A stretch of 64,000 bases of DNA from Hymenobacter negativus (GTDB lineage: Bacteria; Bacteroidota; Bacteroidia; Cytophagales; Hymenobacteraceae): NCBI RefSeq assembly GCF_017571495.1, contig NZ_JAGETZ010000007.1, forward strand, positions 62,001 to 126,000, in the 5' to 3' direction. Below are positions 27,908-36,693 of this stretch, piece after piece. The notes below the pieces were generated by a model that did not search any database, had not been told where the DNA came from, and was given only the letters and a program-made list of their open reading frames with translations. The translations under genes and the position numbers were made by a program. The first letter of the stretch is position 1; the number at the start of each line of letters is the position of its first letter.

Positions 27908-28759
27908 ATGCCTGATTCCACCAACCAAACCTGGTTTATTACCGGTGCTTCGTCCGGGTTCGGCGAAGCCTTAGCCGACCATGTGCTCGACAAAGGCGGC
28001 CGCGTTGCCGCTACTTTCCGCAAGCCCGAACAGGCCGAAGCCTTCAGCCAAAAAGCGGACGGCCGCACCCTCGGTCTGGTGTGCGACGTGACCGACGAAG
28101 CCACTGTTAAAACGGCTGTTGCTGATGCCATCGCAAAATTCAGCCAGCTCGATGTCATCGTCAACAACGCCGGTTACGGCTCGATGGGCAGCATTGAAGA
28201 GGTGCCGGCCGAGGAAGTGCAGCGGCAGTTCGACGTAAACGTGTTTGGGGCGCTGCACGTGTTGCGGGCGGTACTGCCGCAGCTGCGCAAGCAGCGCTCG
28301 GGGCACGTGCTGAATATTACCAGCATTGGCGGGCTGAAGACCTTCCCCGGCGTGGGTATCTACAATGCCTCAAAATTTGCTCTGGAAGCCATTGGCGAAA
28401 GCCTGAGCCAGCAGGTGGGGCCGTTGGGTATTAAGGTTACCAACATAGAGCCCAGCGGGTTCCGCACCAAATGGGCCGGCGAGTCGGCCACTATTTCGAA
28501 CACCAAAATAGAGGACTACCAGCCCACTGTAGGCGAAAATATTCGGGGCATAGAGGGCTACAGTGGACGCCAGCCTGGCGACCCCGTGCGCGCCGCTCAC
28601 GCCATGTACGAGGTAGTGCAGATGGAAAACCCGCCCCTGCACCTGCCGCTGGGCAAAGCTGCCGTGAAGGGGGCTCGCGAGAAGTTTGCCGGCTTGGTGA
28701 AGGAGTTAGAGCAATACGCCGACATGGGTGACGCGGCCGATTTCCCGGCTGGCGAGTAA
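27908..28759 (+). CDS. short-chain dehydrogenase/reductase
   Basis: 283 aa classical-type SDR. The nucleotide-binding motif TGASSGFGEA is at residues 12-21, followed by VNNAGYGSMGSIEEV, and a catalytic YNASKFALE (Tyr-x-x-x-Lys) with the preceding Ser in NITSIGG. It would use NAD(P)H to oxidise or reduce an alcohol or ketone; the substrate is unknown. It stands alone, 33 bp before an inverted repeat. Confidence 0.92.
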   Translation: MPDSTNQTWFITGASSGFGEALADHVLDKGGRVAATFRKPEQAEAFSQKADGRTLGLVCDVTDEATVKTAVADAIAKFSQLDVIVNNAGYGSMGSIEEVPAEEVQRQFDVNVFGALHVLRAVLPQLRKQRSGHVLNITSIGGLKTFPGVGIYNASKFALEAIGESLSQQVGPLGIKVTNIEPSGFRTKWAGESATISNTKIEDYQPTVGENIRGIEGYSGRQPGDPVRAAHAMYEVVQMENPPLHLPLGKAAVKGAREKFAGLVKELEQYADMGDAADFPAGE

Positions 28760-28792
28760 GAAAGGCACGCATGTTGGCTGACCGCTAAAACT

Positions 28793-28882
28793 GGTCATGC
28801 TGAACGCAGTGAAGCATCGCCACCGCAGTAGTAATTGGATTTACTGTTGCGGTGGCGATGCTTCACTGCGTTCAGCATGACC
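28793..28882. repeat. perfect 35-bp inverted repeat (GGTCATGCTGAAC family)
   Basis: Arms 28793-28827 and 28848-28882 are exact inverses over 35 bp (GGTCATGCTGAACGCAGTGA start), with a 20-nt loop. Related to the GTCATGC hairpins elsewhere in the window. Confidence 0.9.
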
Positions 28883-28914
28883 GTTTTTTAACATGGATTA
28901 GGCTATCCAACGGT

Positions 28915-28922
28915 GTATCTTC
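28915..28922 (+). promoter_or_regulatory. -7 box TATCTTCG of the FRG gene
   Basis: TATCTTCG (7/8) ends 5 nt before the ATG at 28928, implying a leaderless mRNA. Confidence 0.5.
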
Positions 28923-28927
28923 GCCCC

Positions 28928-29770
28928 ATGCCCTTATCTGCTGCCAACGACTACGAAGCTACTTCTTGGGAAGACCTGCAACGGCTGCTGTTCCAGGATA
29001 CCTGGGATGCGCGCATCGGGCGGTTTCGGTCGCCGTTTGTGTACCGGGGCGGCCGCTCGCGCCATTTTCAACTAGAAACTAGCTTGCAGCGCCTTGGCGG
29101 CGAATACCACCAGCTGGAGCACCACTTGCTGCGCAACTTCCGCAAGTATGCCCGCGAAACGGGCCTGCCCGCCGCCGCTGCCAGCACCTGGGACTGGTTG
29201 GCCCTGGCCCAGCATCACGGCCTGCCCACCCGCCTGCTCGACTGGACGTACTCGCCCTACGTAGCCCTCCACTTTGCCACCGACGACCTGTCTGCCTACC
29301 ACGAAGACGGCATCATCTGGGCACTGAACTACGTGAAGGCTGCTGAACACCTGCCCCAGCGCCTGCGCCAGGCCCTTCAAACCGAAGGGTCAAACGTCTT
29401 CACCTCCGAGCTGCTGCAACCTGTGAGCAGCAGCCTGCGGGAGTTGGAAGAACTGCAAGCCGAACCCTACGTGCTGTTTTTGGAGCCACCCAGCCTGGAT
29501 GCCCGCATTGTGCATCAGTACGCGCTGTTTTCCCTGATGAGTACGGGCCAAAGTGTGCTGCACGACTGGCTGGCCAATCGGCCCGACCTCTACTTTCGCA
29601 TCATCCTGCCCGCCCACCTCAAGTGGGAAGTGCGCGACAAGCTCGACCAGGCCAACATTACCGAGCGGGTGCTGCTGCCGGGCCTCGGTGGCCTCAGCCG
29701 TTGGCTGCATCGGCACTACTCACCCCGCACCGATGGCAAGAACTTTCTTGACGACAACGAGATGCGCTAA
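28928..29770 (+). CDS. FRG-domain protein
   Basis: 280 aa from the ATG at 28928, placed 5 nt after a promoter box. The FRG pattern is plain: RSPFVYRGGRSRHFQLETSL near residue 36 (the Phe/Tyr-Arg-Gly core) and QHHGLPTRLLDWTYSPYVAL near residue 95-115 (the second conserved block). FRG domains are found in toxin-like and defence-linked proteins and in many stand-alone genes; their reaction is not established in general. Here no toxin partner, nuclease or modification gene is adjacent, so a role cannot be inferred beyond the domain. Confidence 0.85.
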   Translation: MPLSAANDYEATSWEDLQRLLFQDTWDARIGRFRSPFVYRGGRSRHFQLETSLQRLGGEYHQLEHHLLRNFRKYARETGLPAAAASTWDWLALAQHHGLPTRLLDWTYSPYVALHFATDDLSAYHEDGIIWALNYVKAAEHLPQRLRQALQTEGSNVFTSELLQPVSSSLRELEELQAEPYVLFLEPPSLDARIVHQYALFSLMSTGQSVLHDWLANRPDLYFRIILPAHLKWEVRDKLDQANITERVLLPGLGGLSRWLHRHYSPRTDGKNFLDDNEMR

Positions 29771-29803
29771 TGTTTGCTTGTAAAAGCGGAGGTCTGGAAA
29801 GGC

Positions 29804-30529
29804 CTAGCGGCGCACCAAGGCGACGTGGCTGGGCGTAGCAACGGCTACGCTGAGCTGCACGGCGTTGCGGGCTAGTGAATACCCAGCTGTGCCATTCTGG
29901 CTTTGGTGTAGGTATGCCATTTCTACTGTGGTGCGGCGACTGGCGCGGTAGCCCAGGCCGGCGCTAAGGCGGTTTTCCTCCATAAAACTACGTCCGTTGC
30001 GAGCACCCAAGCCAGCAAATAGTTCATCGGCGGCCACGGCATACAGGCTGCCTACTGGGAGCAGGCTGCCCGCATGCAGCGGCACCACCAGCCGCAACTG
30101 GTAACGTAGGCGTGGGGCAAACCGGAAGGCGGCTTCCGGGCTGGGGCGCAGCCACCGTTCCTCGGCGCGCAGGCGGTGACTGGCGCGCACGGGCCCACTC
30201 ACATCAGCCAGCATCACTTCCTGGTAAAAGCGGTGCTCTGGGGCCTTGAGCGCGTTGGTGGGACCACAGTCGTTGGCGGCCAGCACGTAGCCGGTGGTCA
30301 GGCTGAAGCTGGGGGCTACATGCAGGCGCAGGCCCACGCGGCCTAGTTGCTGAGCCATCAATTGGGCATTGCCCTGGCGGCTTTCTACTTCCGAATACAA
30401 GCTCCAGTGGTTGCGTAAGGGCAAGTCGGCGCTGAGCTTGAGCCAGCCCACGGGTGCCCCGCCACCCTGGCCGTGGGCAGCAAGACCGGTTATGAGAAGT
30501 AGGGATAGTAGCGGGAAGAAGTGTTTCAC
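29804..30529 (-). CDS. DUF2490 outer-membrane protein
   Basis: 241 aa. A signal peptide (MKHFFPLLSLLLITGLAA) precedes a barrel-like body with GWLKLSADLPLRNHWSLYSE near residue 28, HRLRAEERWLRPSPE near residue 120 and alternate-residue strands to the end. The pattern matches DUF2490, a small outer-membrane barrel family of Bacteroidota. Its start is 9 bp from two 14-bp direct repeats that may be a regulatory site. Confidence 0.8.
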   Translation of the reverse strand: MKHFFPLLSLLLITGLAAHGQGGGAPVGWLKLSADLPLRNHWSLYSEVESRQGNAQLMAQQLGRVGLRLHVAPSFSLTTGYVLAANDCGPTNALKAPEHRFYQEVMLADVSGPVRASHRLRAEERWLRPSPEAAFRFAPRLRYQLRLVVPLHAGSLLPVGSLYAVAADELFAGLGARNGRSFMEENRLSAGLGYRASRRTTVEMAYLHQSQNGTAGYSLARNAVQLSVAVATPSHVALVRR

Positions 30530-30538
30530 TCCCTCAAG

Positions 30539-30573
30539 TTACGTAATTGTTATGTCAGATTACGTAATTGTTA
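30539..30573. promoter_or_regulatory. direct repeats TTACGTAATTGTTA, possible operator
   Basis: Two exact copies (30539-30552 and 30560-30573) are spaced 21 bp start to start, two helical turns, in the 5' region of the DUF2490 gene. Each contains the palindrome TTACGTAA. This is a typical layout for a paired transcription factor site; the regulator is not known. Confidence 0.55.
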
Positions 30574-30627
30574 CCCCGGAATAGTAAAACTTAACATTGC
30601 CGAGATTTCGTGGCGGAATTAGACGCA

Positions 30628-33285
30628 TTATTGTCCCAACCGCTTCTTGGTAAGTTTGGTAGGAATGTGCTCCATTGGCTTGTCGGGCCACGGATGCCGA
30701 GGGTAACGGCCCTTCAGGTCCTTGCGAACGTCAAAATAGCCTTTCTCCCAGAAGCTGCGCAGGTCGCGCGTCACCTGCGCGGGCCGCCCGCCGGGCGAGA
30801 GCAGGTGCAGCAGCAGCGGCACCCGGCCAGCCGCTACGGTAGGCGTTTCGGTCAGGCCAAACAATTCCTGTAGTTTCACGGCCAGTACTGGCGCGGCGGG
30901 GTCGCTATAATCCAAGGTAATGTGCGAGCCGCTGGGCACTTCCAGCGCGGCCGGGGCCAGGCGGTCCAGTTCCTGGCGCTGGTTCCAGCCGCCGGGCAGG
31001 CGGGCCAGCAGCGGCTCTGTGAGGTCGAGGCGTTGCACCTGGTCGAGGGTTTTGAGGCCGGTGAGGTGCGGGCCCAGCCAGTCGGCTAGCTCCTGCGTCA
31101 GGGTCGCATCATCGAAGGGGCGCCAGCTGGGTGCCACTGGCTGTTCGCTGTCGGTGGTCAGGACTTCACTGACGGGGAAGTGCTGCCGCAGAAATTCCAG
31201 CCGCTGCTGTAGCTGGCGGGCATTGGCCGTCCAATTCAGCTTCTCCACGCCGGCTTCCTGCAGATAGGCCAGCAGTGCCCGGGCTACCAATGCGGGGTCG
31301 GGCTGGCCGATGACTTTTTCCTCCAGTAGCAGTGCGCCTAAGCGGCGCACCCGGCGGCCGGTCACGCGTTGGGTAGTGGGGTCGTAGCGCACTTCATCGC
31401 TGGTGGTAATCTGGTCGGCGAAGGCCAATTCCAGCTCATCCTGCCCCAATGGTGCCGCCAGCGTAGCGCGGGGAGCCGAGGCCGTACCCGCCAAATGCGC
31501 TACTGCGAAAAAGGTGGCCTGCGGGTCGACGTCCGTCGTATTTAGCCCCACGCGCTGGCCAGTCACGAGGCGCAGCCGGTCGTGGGTTTCGCGCTGGGCC
31601 AGCCGGTCGGGGTAGGCCAAGGCGGTGAGTAGGCCTACCGGCGACTGGGCAACGGAGTGGCTGAGTGACGGAGTGGTTTTGCCCAGCCGGCTGGTGAGGT
31701 TGCGGGCCACATCGCGCACGCGCTGCAAAGTGGCGTGGTGCAGAGCCAGGCCCGGCAGGGGCGGGCGGCCGCTGGCCAGTGCTTCGAGGCGCAGGCGCAG
31801 GTCGGGCGGGGCTGGCCGGGTATCGGTGGGGGAGGCCCAGCGCAGCAGGTCGCGCTCAGCCAGCAATGCTGCCAGCGAAGCCGCCGCCGCGCCGTGGTTC
31901 AGCTCCTGCCCGCGTACCACGAGGTGGCCCAGGCGCGGCGGCAGGCCCAGTGCGGCCAGCTGGCGGCCGTGGGGAGTTGGGAGGACTGTTTTCTCAGTTT
32001 CCTGCTCTCTTGCTTTCTTGCTTTCTTGCCCTACAATTGCTCCCAGTCGCAGCAGTAGCTCGCGTGCCTGGCCGTATGCGGCTGCGGGGGGCACGTCCAG
32101 CCAGCGCAGGCTGGTGGGCTCGGTGGCCCCCCACAGGGCCAACTCCAGAGCCAGACTGCTGAGGTCGGCGGTCTGGATTTCGGGTGGGCGGTGGGCCGGG
32201 AGGTTGTGATGTTCGGCTTTGGTCCAGAGGCGGTAGCAGGTGCCGGGTCCGAGGCGGCCGGCGCGGCCCCGGCGCTGGTCGGCGGCGGCGCGGGCCACGG
32301 GCACGGTTTCGAGGGTAGTGAAGCCGGTGCGTGGCACGAAGCGTGGCACCCGTGCAAAGCCGCCATCAATTACCACCCGCACCCCCTCAATGGTGAGGCT
32401 GGTTTCGGCAATGCTCGTGGCCAGGATGACCTTGCGCCGGCCGGCTTTCGACGGACGCAGGGCGGCGTCCTGGGTTTCGAGTGGCAGCTCGCCGTGCAGC
32501 AAATGCAGGTCAATGGTTTCAGCGAGTGAGTCCTCCAGCTTGCGGGCGCTGCGTTGCAGGTCGCCCACGCCAGGCAGAAACACCAGGATGTCGCCCTCGG
32601 GATGCGTAGTCAGCGCCGCCCGCACTTGGCCGGGTACCAACTCCGCCAGCCGCTCGGTGGGCTTGTTGGGTAGGGTGGAGGCCCGGCGCGGGTCGAGGTA
32701 GTGGGTGTCAATGGGAAACAGAAAGCCGGCCGACGACACCACTGGCGCGGGCAGCCACTGGCCCAGCCGCTGCGCTTCCAGCGTGGCGCTCATTATTAGA
32801 ATGCGCAGGTCATCACGCAGCACGGCCTGCGCGTCCAGCGCCAGCGCCAGGCCCAGGTCGGCATTGAGGCTGCGCTCGTGGAATTCATCAAACACCACGG
32901 CGGCCACCCCCTCCAAAGCGGGGTCGTCCTGAATCATGCGCGTGAGAATGCCTTCGGTGATGACTTCCACGCGGGTTTCCTTGCTCACTTTGCTGTCGAG
33001 GCGCACGCGGTAGCCGATGGTGCGGCCTACGGGCTCGCCCAGCAGCTGGGCCAGGCGGGCAGCTGCGCCACGCACGGCCAGCTGGCGGGGTTCCAGCACC
33101 AGGATTTTATCCTCAGCATTGCGCCACTCGGCGGCCAGCAGGGCCAGCGGCACCACGGTGGTTTTGCCGGCGCCGGGCGGCGCTTCCAGCACCACGCGGC
33201 TGTGGGCAGCCAAGGCGGCCCGCAACTCGGGTAGCGCCGCGATGATGGGCAAATCGGGGAGGGGCGGCAGGACAAAGTTGTTCAC
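30628..33285 (-). CDS. hrpB: ATP-dependent helicase HrpB
   Basis: 885 aa, DEAH-type superfamily 2 helicase. Walker A is EAPPGAGKTTVVPLALL, Walker B with the variant DEFH is VVFDEFHERSLNADL, motif III is LIMSATLE, and motif VI is DQRRGRAGRLGPGTCYRLW. The C-terminal HrpB domain (GSHITLDYSDPAAPVLAVKL and the final KDLKGRYPRHPWPDKP) is intact, as is the usual length. Role in bacteria is poorly defined (RNA helicase). It starts with GTG at 33285, only 4 nt after a perfect TAATTTTG box. Confidence 0.95.
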   Translation of the reverse strand: MNNFVLPPLPDLPIIAALPELRAALAAHSRVVLEAPPGAGKTTVVPLALLAAEWRNAEDKILVLEPRQLAVRGAAARLAQLLGEPVGRTIGYRVRLDSKVSKETRVEVITEGILTRMIQDDPALEGVAAVVFDEFHERSLNADLGLALALDAQAVLRDDLRILIMSATLEAQRLGQWLPAPVVSSAGFLFPIDTHYLDPRRASTLPNKPTERLAELVPGQVRAALTTHPEGDILVFLPGVGDLQRSARKLEDSLAETIDLHLLHGELPLETQDAALRPSKAGRRKVILATSIAETSLTIEGVRVVIDGGFARVPRFVPRTGFTTLETVPVARAAADQRRGRAGRLGPGTCYRLWTKAEHHNLPAHRPPEIQTADLSSLALELALWGATEPTSLRWLDVPPAAAYGQARELLLRLGAIVGQESKKAREQETEKTVLPTPHGRQLAALGLPPRLGHLVVRGQELNHGAAAASLAALLAERDLLRWASPTDTRPAPPDLRLRLEALASGRPPLPGLALHHATLQRVRDVARNLTSRLGKTTPSLSHSVAQSPVGLLTALAYPDRLAQRETHDRLRLVTGQRVGLNTTDVDPQATFFAVAHLAGTASAPRATLAAPLGQDELELAFADQITTSDEVRYDPTTQRVTGRRVRRLGALLLEEKVIGQPDPALVARALLAYLQEAGVEKLNWTANARQLQQRLEFLRQHFPVSEVLTTDSEQPVAPSWRPFDDATLTQELADWLGPHLTGLKTLDQVQRLDLTEPLLARLPGGWNQRQELDRLAPAALEVPSGSHITLDYSDPAAPVLAVKLQELFGLTETPTVAAGRVPLLLHLLSPGGRPAQVTRDLRSFWEKGYFDVRKDLKGRYPRHPWPDKPMEHIPTKLTKKRLGQ

Positions 33286-33289
33286 CGGC

Positions 33290-33297
33290 CAAAATTA
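33290..33297 (-). promoter_or_regulatory. -7 box TAATTTTG of hrpB
   Basis: Perfect TAnnTTTG on the minus strand with its last base 4 nt from the GTG start; the mRNA is probably leaderless. Confidence 0.55.
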
Positions 33298-33463
33298 CGC
33301 CCCGATGTCCGGCAGGTGCTAGCTGACTGTCGGGAGCAGCGTGACCGAACCATGACCTGGCCGTAATGTTCTGGTAAGGTTGCCGCCACGGACGGCGCGG
33401 ACCTTTGTGCGCCACTGTCCTCAATTTGCACGTACGCTGATATCAACCCCTTATTTCTAACGC

Positions 33464-34075
33464 ATGCAGTGGTACCAGGAAGAAATTGCCCGACTGAAGG
33501 AGTTGCCTGTAGCCTCCACAAAGTCGCGGCCGCGGGTGGTGTTCTACGGCAGTTCCACGTTTACGCGCTGGCCGGAGCTGGCGCGGTGCTTCCCGTGGGT
33601 TGAAACGGTGAACCTGGGCTTTGGGGGCTCGACGCTGGCGGCCTGTGCCTGGTTTTTTCAGCAGTTGGTGCCGCAGCAGCAGCCCGATGCGCTGCTGATT
33701 TATGCTGGTGACAATGACCTTGGCGATGGCCGCACGGCCGAAGAAGTGGTGTTGTTCTACGACCACCTGCTGGCTTCTGTGCGGGCTACGTTGGGCCAGA
33801 TTCCGGTAGTGTTCGTGAGCATTAAGCTGAGCCCGGCCCGCCAGCACCTGCGCCCGAGCATCGACTACGCTAATGCCACCATCCGCCAGCGCATTGCCGG
33901 GGCCGGCCCAAATAGTTATTACCTCGATATCAACCCCGGCATGGTGGACGGGCGAGGCTACCCCCGGCCGGCACTGTTTGAGGCCGATGGCCTGCACCTC
34001 TCGCCCGAGGGCTACGCCGTGTGGCAGCAGAAAATTGGGGCCGCGCTGATGCATTTATACCCTTCCACGCCTTGA
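33464..34075 (+). CDS. SGNH/GDSL-type hydrolase
   Basis: 203 aa. The four blocks of SGNH hydrolases are present: block I VVFYGSSTFTRW with the nucleophile Ser, block II NLGFGGSTLAA with Gly, block III LIYAGDNDLGDG with Asn, and block V ADGLHLSPEGY with the Asp/His pair. Enzymes of this fold deacylate or deacetylate lipids, sugars or cell-wall polymers. No signal peptide is seen, so it is cytoplasmic as read. The next gene, 16 bp downstream, encodes an esterase-like protein, suggesting an operon. Confidence 0.9.
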   Translation: MQWYQEEIARLKELPVASTKSRPRVVFYGSSTFTRWPELARCFPWVETVNLGFGGSTLAACAWFFQQLVPQQQPDALLIYAGDNDLGDGRTAEEVVLFYDHLLASVRATLGQIPVVFVSIKLSPARQHLRPSIDYANATIRQRIAGAGPNSYYLDINPGMVDGRGYPRPALFEADGLHLSPEGYAVWQQKIGAALMHLYPSTP

Positions 34076-34091
34076 AAACCGCTCTACCCCG

Positions 34092-34820
34092 ATGCGCCGC
34101 GAATACCACGAATGGCTGAGCCCGGTCCTGGACCGCCGAATGGAACTGCTTGTCTTTGGCGAAGCGGGCGCACGGGTACTGTTCTTTCCCACGCGCCGGG
34201 CCCGCTTCTTCGACTACGAAAACTGGGGCGTGGTGGAAGCCCTGCGGCCCAAAATCGAAGCTGGCCAAATCCAGCTCTACTGCGTAGACAGCATCGACGG
34301 CGAAAGCCTGTACTGCCCCGAAAAACACCCCGCCGAGCGTATTCAGCGGCATTTGCAGTACGAGCGCTACATTCTGGATGAGGTGCTGCCCCTCACCCAG
34401 CGCCTCAACCCCAACATGTGCCTGATAGCCGCTGGGTGCAGCATGGGCGCCTTTCACGCCGTCAACCTGGCCTTCCGGCATCCAGACTTGTTTGGCAAAG
34501 TGGTGGGCCTGAGCGGGCGCTACGACCTCACCCAGCCCATGGCCAGCTTCCGCGACTTGTTCCAGGGCTACGTCGATGAGGATGTGTATCTGAACACTCC
34601 AAACCGCTTTCTCGCTCACCTCGACCACGATTTCTACCTGGCTCACCTGCGCCGGCTCGACATCACACTAGCCGTGGGCAACACTGACGCCTTCCTCGAA
34701 AATAATATGGTGCTGAGCCAGCAGCTCCAGGAAAAGCACATCAACCACCAACTCCACGTTTGGAACGGCGAGGCCCATTCACCCCTGGCCTGGCAAAGCA
34801 TGGTTAACTTATACCTGTGA
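34092..34820 (+). CDS. putative esterase, alpha/beta-hydrolase
   Basis: 242 aa. The nucleophile elbow is AAGCSMGAFHAVNLAFRHPD with Ser in G-x-S-M-G, followed by LFGKVVGLSGRYD, and a late His in NGEAHSPLAWQ. This is the esterase D/YjfR-like group. It is 16 bp behind the SGNH hydrolase gene on the same strand, so the two are probably cotranscribed. Substrate unknown. Confidence 0.88.
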   Translation: MRREYHEWLSPVLDRRMELLVFGEAGARVLFFPTRRARFFDYENWGVVEALRPKIEAGQIQLYCVDSIDGESLYCPEKHPAERIQRHLQYERYILDEVLPLTQRLNPNMCLIAAGCSMGAFHAVNLAFRHPDLFGKVVGLSGRYDLTQPMASFRDLFQGYVDEDVYLNTPNRFLAHLDHDFYLAHLRRLDITLAVGNTDAFLENNMVLSQQLQEKHINHQLHVWNGEAHSPLAWQSMVNLYL

Positions 34821-34899
34821 GGCGGAGATGTTGGGGAGAAGCCGGCCGATTGATTTAGTGGAGATAACGCGTATTTTTCAGCCGCTATTCGTCCGCGCT

Positions 34900-35418
34900 A
34901 TGTCATTCAGCCTGCCCTTCTTCCAACGCACCACCCCACCCGCCGATTCGCCTTTGCCCACCATGCGCCGGTTTCTGACCGAAATCGGGCTGGAAACGCA
35001 GGAGATGCGCCTCCCCAAAGACACCTTTCTGCCTGGTCTGCTCATCGACGGTGGCCGGCTGCTCATCGACCCCGCCCGCTTGCTCTATCCCGGCGATGTG
35101 CTGCACGAAGCCGGCCACCTAGCCGTGACGCCTGCCGCCGAGCGAGCCCAGCTTTCGGGCAACGTGATGGCCAACAAGCCCGAGCAGCACGGCACCGACG
35201 GCGAGGAAATAGCCGCCATGCTGTGGTCGTACGCCGCCGCGCAAGCCGTTGATATCGCGCCGGAAGTCGTATTCCATCCTGCCGGTTACCGCAACCAAAG
35301 CACCTGGATGCTGGATAATTTCCGCCAGGGCATCTACCCCGGCCTGCCCCTGCTGGTCTGGATGGGCCTGACCACCACGCCCGACTTCCCGCGCATGAAT
35401 CGCTGGCTGCGCGAGTAA
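34900..35418 (+). CDS. small protein with HExxH zinc-binding motif
   Basis: 172 aa from the ATG at 34900 (an earlier in-frame start exists at 34828 but lies next to the previous stop). No known family. A clear zinc-metalloprotease motif HEAGH occurs at about residues 69-73 (YPGDVLHEAGHLAVTP), and a Glu-Glu pair follows about 30 residues later (GTDGEEIAAMLWSYAAA), a possible third ligand as in gluzincins. No signal peptide. A metalloprotease or metal-binding role is inferred only from these motifs. Confidence 0.6.
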   Translation: MSFSLPFFQRTTPPADSPLPTMRRFLTEIGLETQEMRLPKDTFLPGLLIDGGRLLIDPARLLYPGDVLHEAGHLAVTPAAERAQLSGNVMANKPEQHGTDGEEIAAMLWSYAAAQAVDIAPEVVFHPAGYRNQSTWMLDNFRQGIYPGLPLLVWMGLTTTPDFPRMNRWLRE

Positions 35419-35423
35419 GCCCG

Positions 35424-36176
35424 CTACACCTGCTGCATGGGCCACAGCTCCACGCTCACGGCGCCACCGGTGTGCACCAGCGGCGGAACGGTGGGCGTGG
35501 CCAAGCCGTGGCCTTCAACTAGGTTGGACTCATAATGGAGCAGCTGAGCCGTGCTGAGGGGCCAGGGCGTGTGCGCCACCCGGCCCCGGTACAGCTTGGT
35601 CTGGGCCTTGTTGCTGGCGTAGAGGCAGTAGCGCTCCGTCAGGAAAAAGGCCAGTGAGCCAGGTTCGGAGGGTGGCAGAGGCGCGCCAATTTTCCAGGTG
35701 GCGCGAAAAGTGGCCGGCGGGGCGCCGCCATGCGTGCGCTCGGCCATGAACTGGCGCAAGTTGGGGCTGGGCGTATCCATCCGCATGGTGGCGCGCAGGT
35801 AGGGCAGGTGAAAAAACGTGCGGGCCGTCCAGACCGCCAGCGCGCTGGTTGCATCAAGCGAGAAAAACCAGACGCCAGGCACGCCATCCAGGTGCACATA
35901 GGTCCGCACGTTCAGCTCCAGGAAGGCGTTGGTGCCGGGCACTTCCGGGGTCACGCGGGTGCGCACCTTGCTCATTTGAAACGGCACCACGGCCAGCCAC
36001 GCCATGCCGTCGTGGGTATCAACCTGCAACCGGGGCGGCAGGTGGGGCTGGAGGAGTGCAGCCGGCACCGGCCAATGCAAAAACAGCAGCTCGCTCCATT
36101 GCTGGCGCAGCAGTGGGATGCCTTCGGGCCGCTCGCGTAGGGCCAGCCGGGCCGAAAGGGTAGGGGGAGTGGACAA
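35424..36176 (-). CDS. DUF2071 (YqjF-like) protein
   Basis: 250 aa if it starts at the TTG at 36176 (STPPTLSARL); the frame stays open to 36224 without an ATG. The body has the DUF2071 marks: QQWSELLFLHWPVPAALLQP, DGMAWLAVVPFQMSKVR, and a run with VPGVWFFSLDATSALAV. The function of the family is unknown. It converges 5 bp from the HExxH gene and lies 109 bp behind the rhodanese gene. Confidence 0.82.
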   Translation of the reverse strand: MSTPPTLSARLALRERPEGIPLLRQQWSELLFLHWPVPAALLQPHLPPRLQVDTHDGMAWLAVVPFQMSKVRTRVTPEVPGTNAFLELNVRTYVHLDGVPGVWFFSLDATSALAVWTARTFFHLPYLRATMRMDTPSPNLRQFMAERTHGGAPPATFRATWKIGAPLPPSEPGSLAFFLTERYCLYASNKAQTKLYRGRVAHTPWPLSTAQLLHYESNLVEGHGLATPTVPPLVHTGGAVSVELWPMQQV

Positions 36177-36285
36177 TGGGTAGTTGTGGTTAGTAGTGAA
36201 CAGGTAACAATGAAAGGTTAACAATGGCTAGGTGTACGCCCGCTAATTGCTCACTGCTTGCTGCCTATTTGCGCCCTGCTAACTA

Positions 36286-36618
36286 CTAGTACGTGGGAAA
36301 CGTCGGGTCGACCTGTTCAGCCCAAGCGTCTACGCCGCCGCGCAGGCTGAGCAGGTTCTGGTAGCCTAGGCGCTGCTGCAGGTAGGCCAGGGCTTGCATG
36401 GAGCGCACACCGTGGTGGCAGATGAGCACCACCGGGCCTTCGGAGCGGATTTCGGCGGTGCGGCGCGTCAGCTCGCTCAGGGGCACCAACTGGCTGTTGG
36501 GCAGGTGGCAATACTCGAATTCCATGTCCTCGCGCACGTCCACCAGCTGGAGGTCGTCGCCGGCTTGCAGGCGGCGGTTCAGGTCGGCGGGGCTGATTTC
36601 TAGAGGAGTGCTTTGCAT
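36286..36618 (-). CDS. single-domain rhodanese-like protein
   Basis: 110 aa from the ATG at 36618. The rhodanese pattern LQLVDVREDMEFEYCHLPNS and the catalytic loop LICHHGVRSMQALAYL with Cys-His-His-Gly-Val-Arg-Ser are clear. Such proteins carry sulfane sulfur on the active Cys. A TATTTTTG box lies 22 nt upstream of the start. Downstream on the same strand is the DUF2071 gene. Confidence 0.93.
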   Translation of the reverse strand: MQSTPLEISPADLNRRLQAGDDLQLVDVREDMEFEYCHLPNSQLVPLSELTRRTAEIRSEGPVVLICHHGVRSMQALAYLQQRLGYQNLLSLRGGVDAWAEQVDPTFPTY

Positions 36619-36639
36619 GATGATGGCAAGATGAAGTAG

Positions 36640-36647
36640 CAAAAATA
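36640..36647 (-). promoter_or_regulatory. -7 box TATTTTTG of the rhodanese gene
   Basis: Consensus TATTTTTG on the minus strand, 22 nt from the ATG at 36618. Confidence 0.6.
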
Positions 36648-36693
36648 GGCCGTCTGGGCCCTACCTTTCGGCTTCTACTTACACCGGGCCCGC

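Noticed and set aside
36224-36286. Longer DUF2071 start at 36224
   Set aside because: That start is a TTG followed by a stretch without the family pattern; the TTG at 36176 begins the recognised region.
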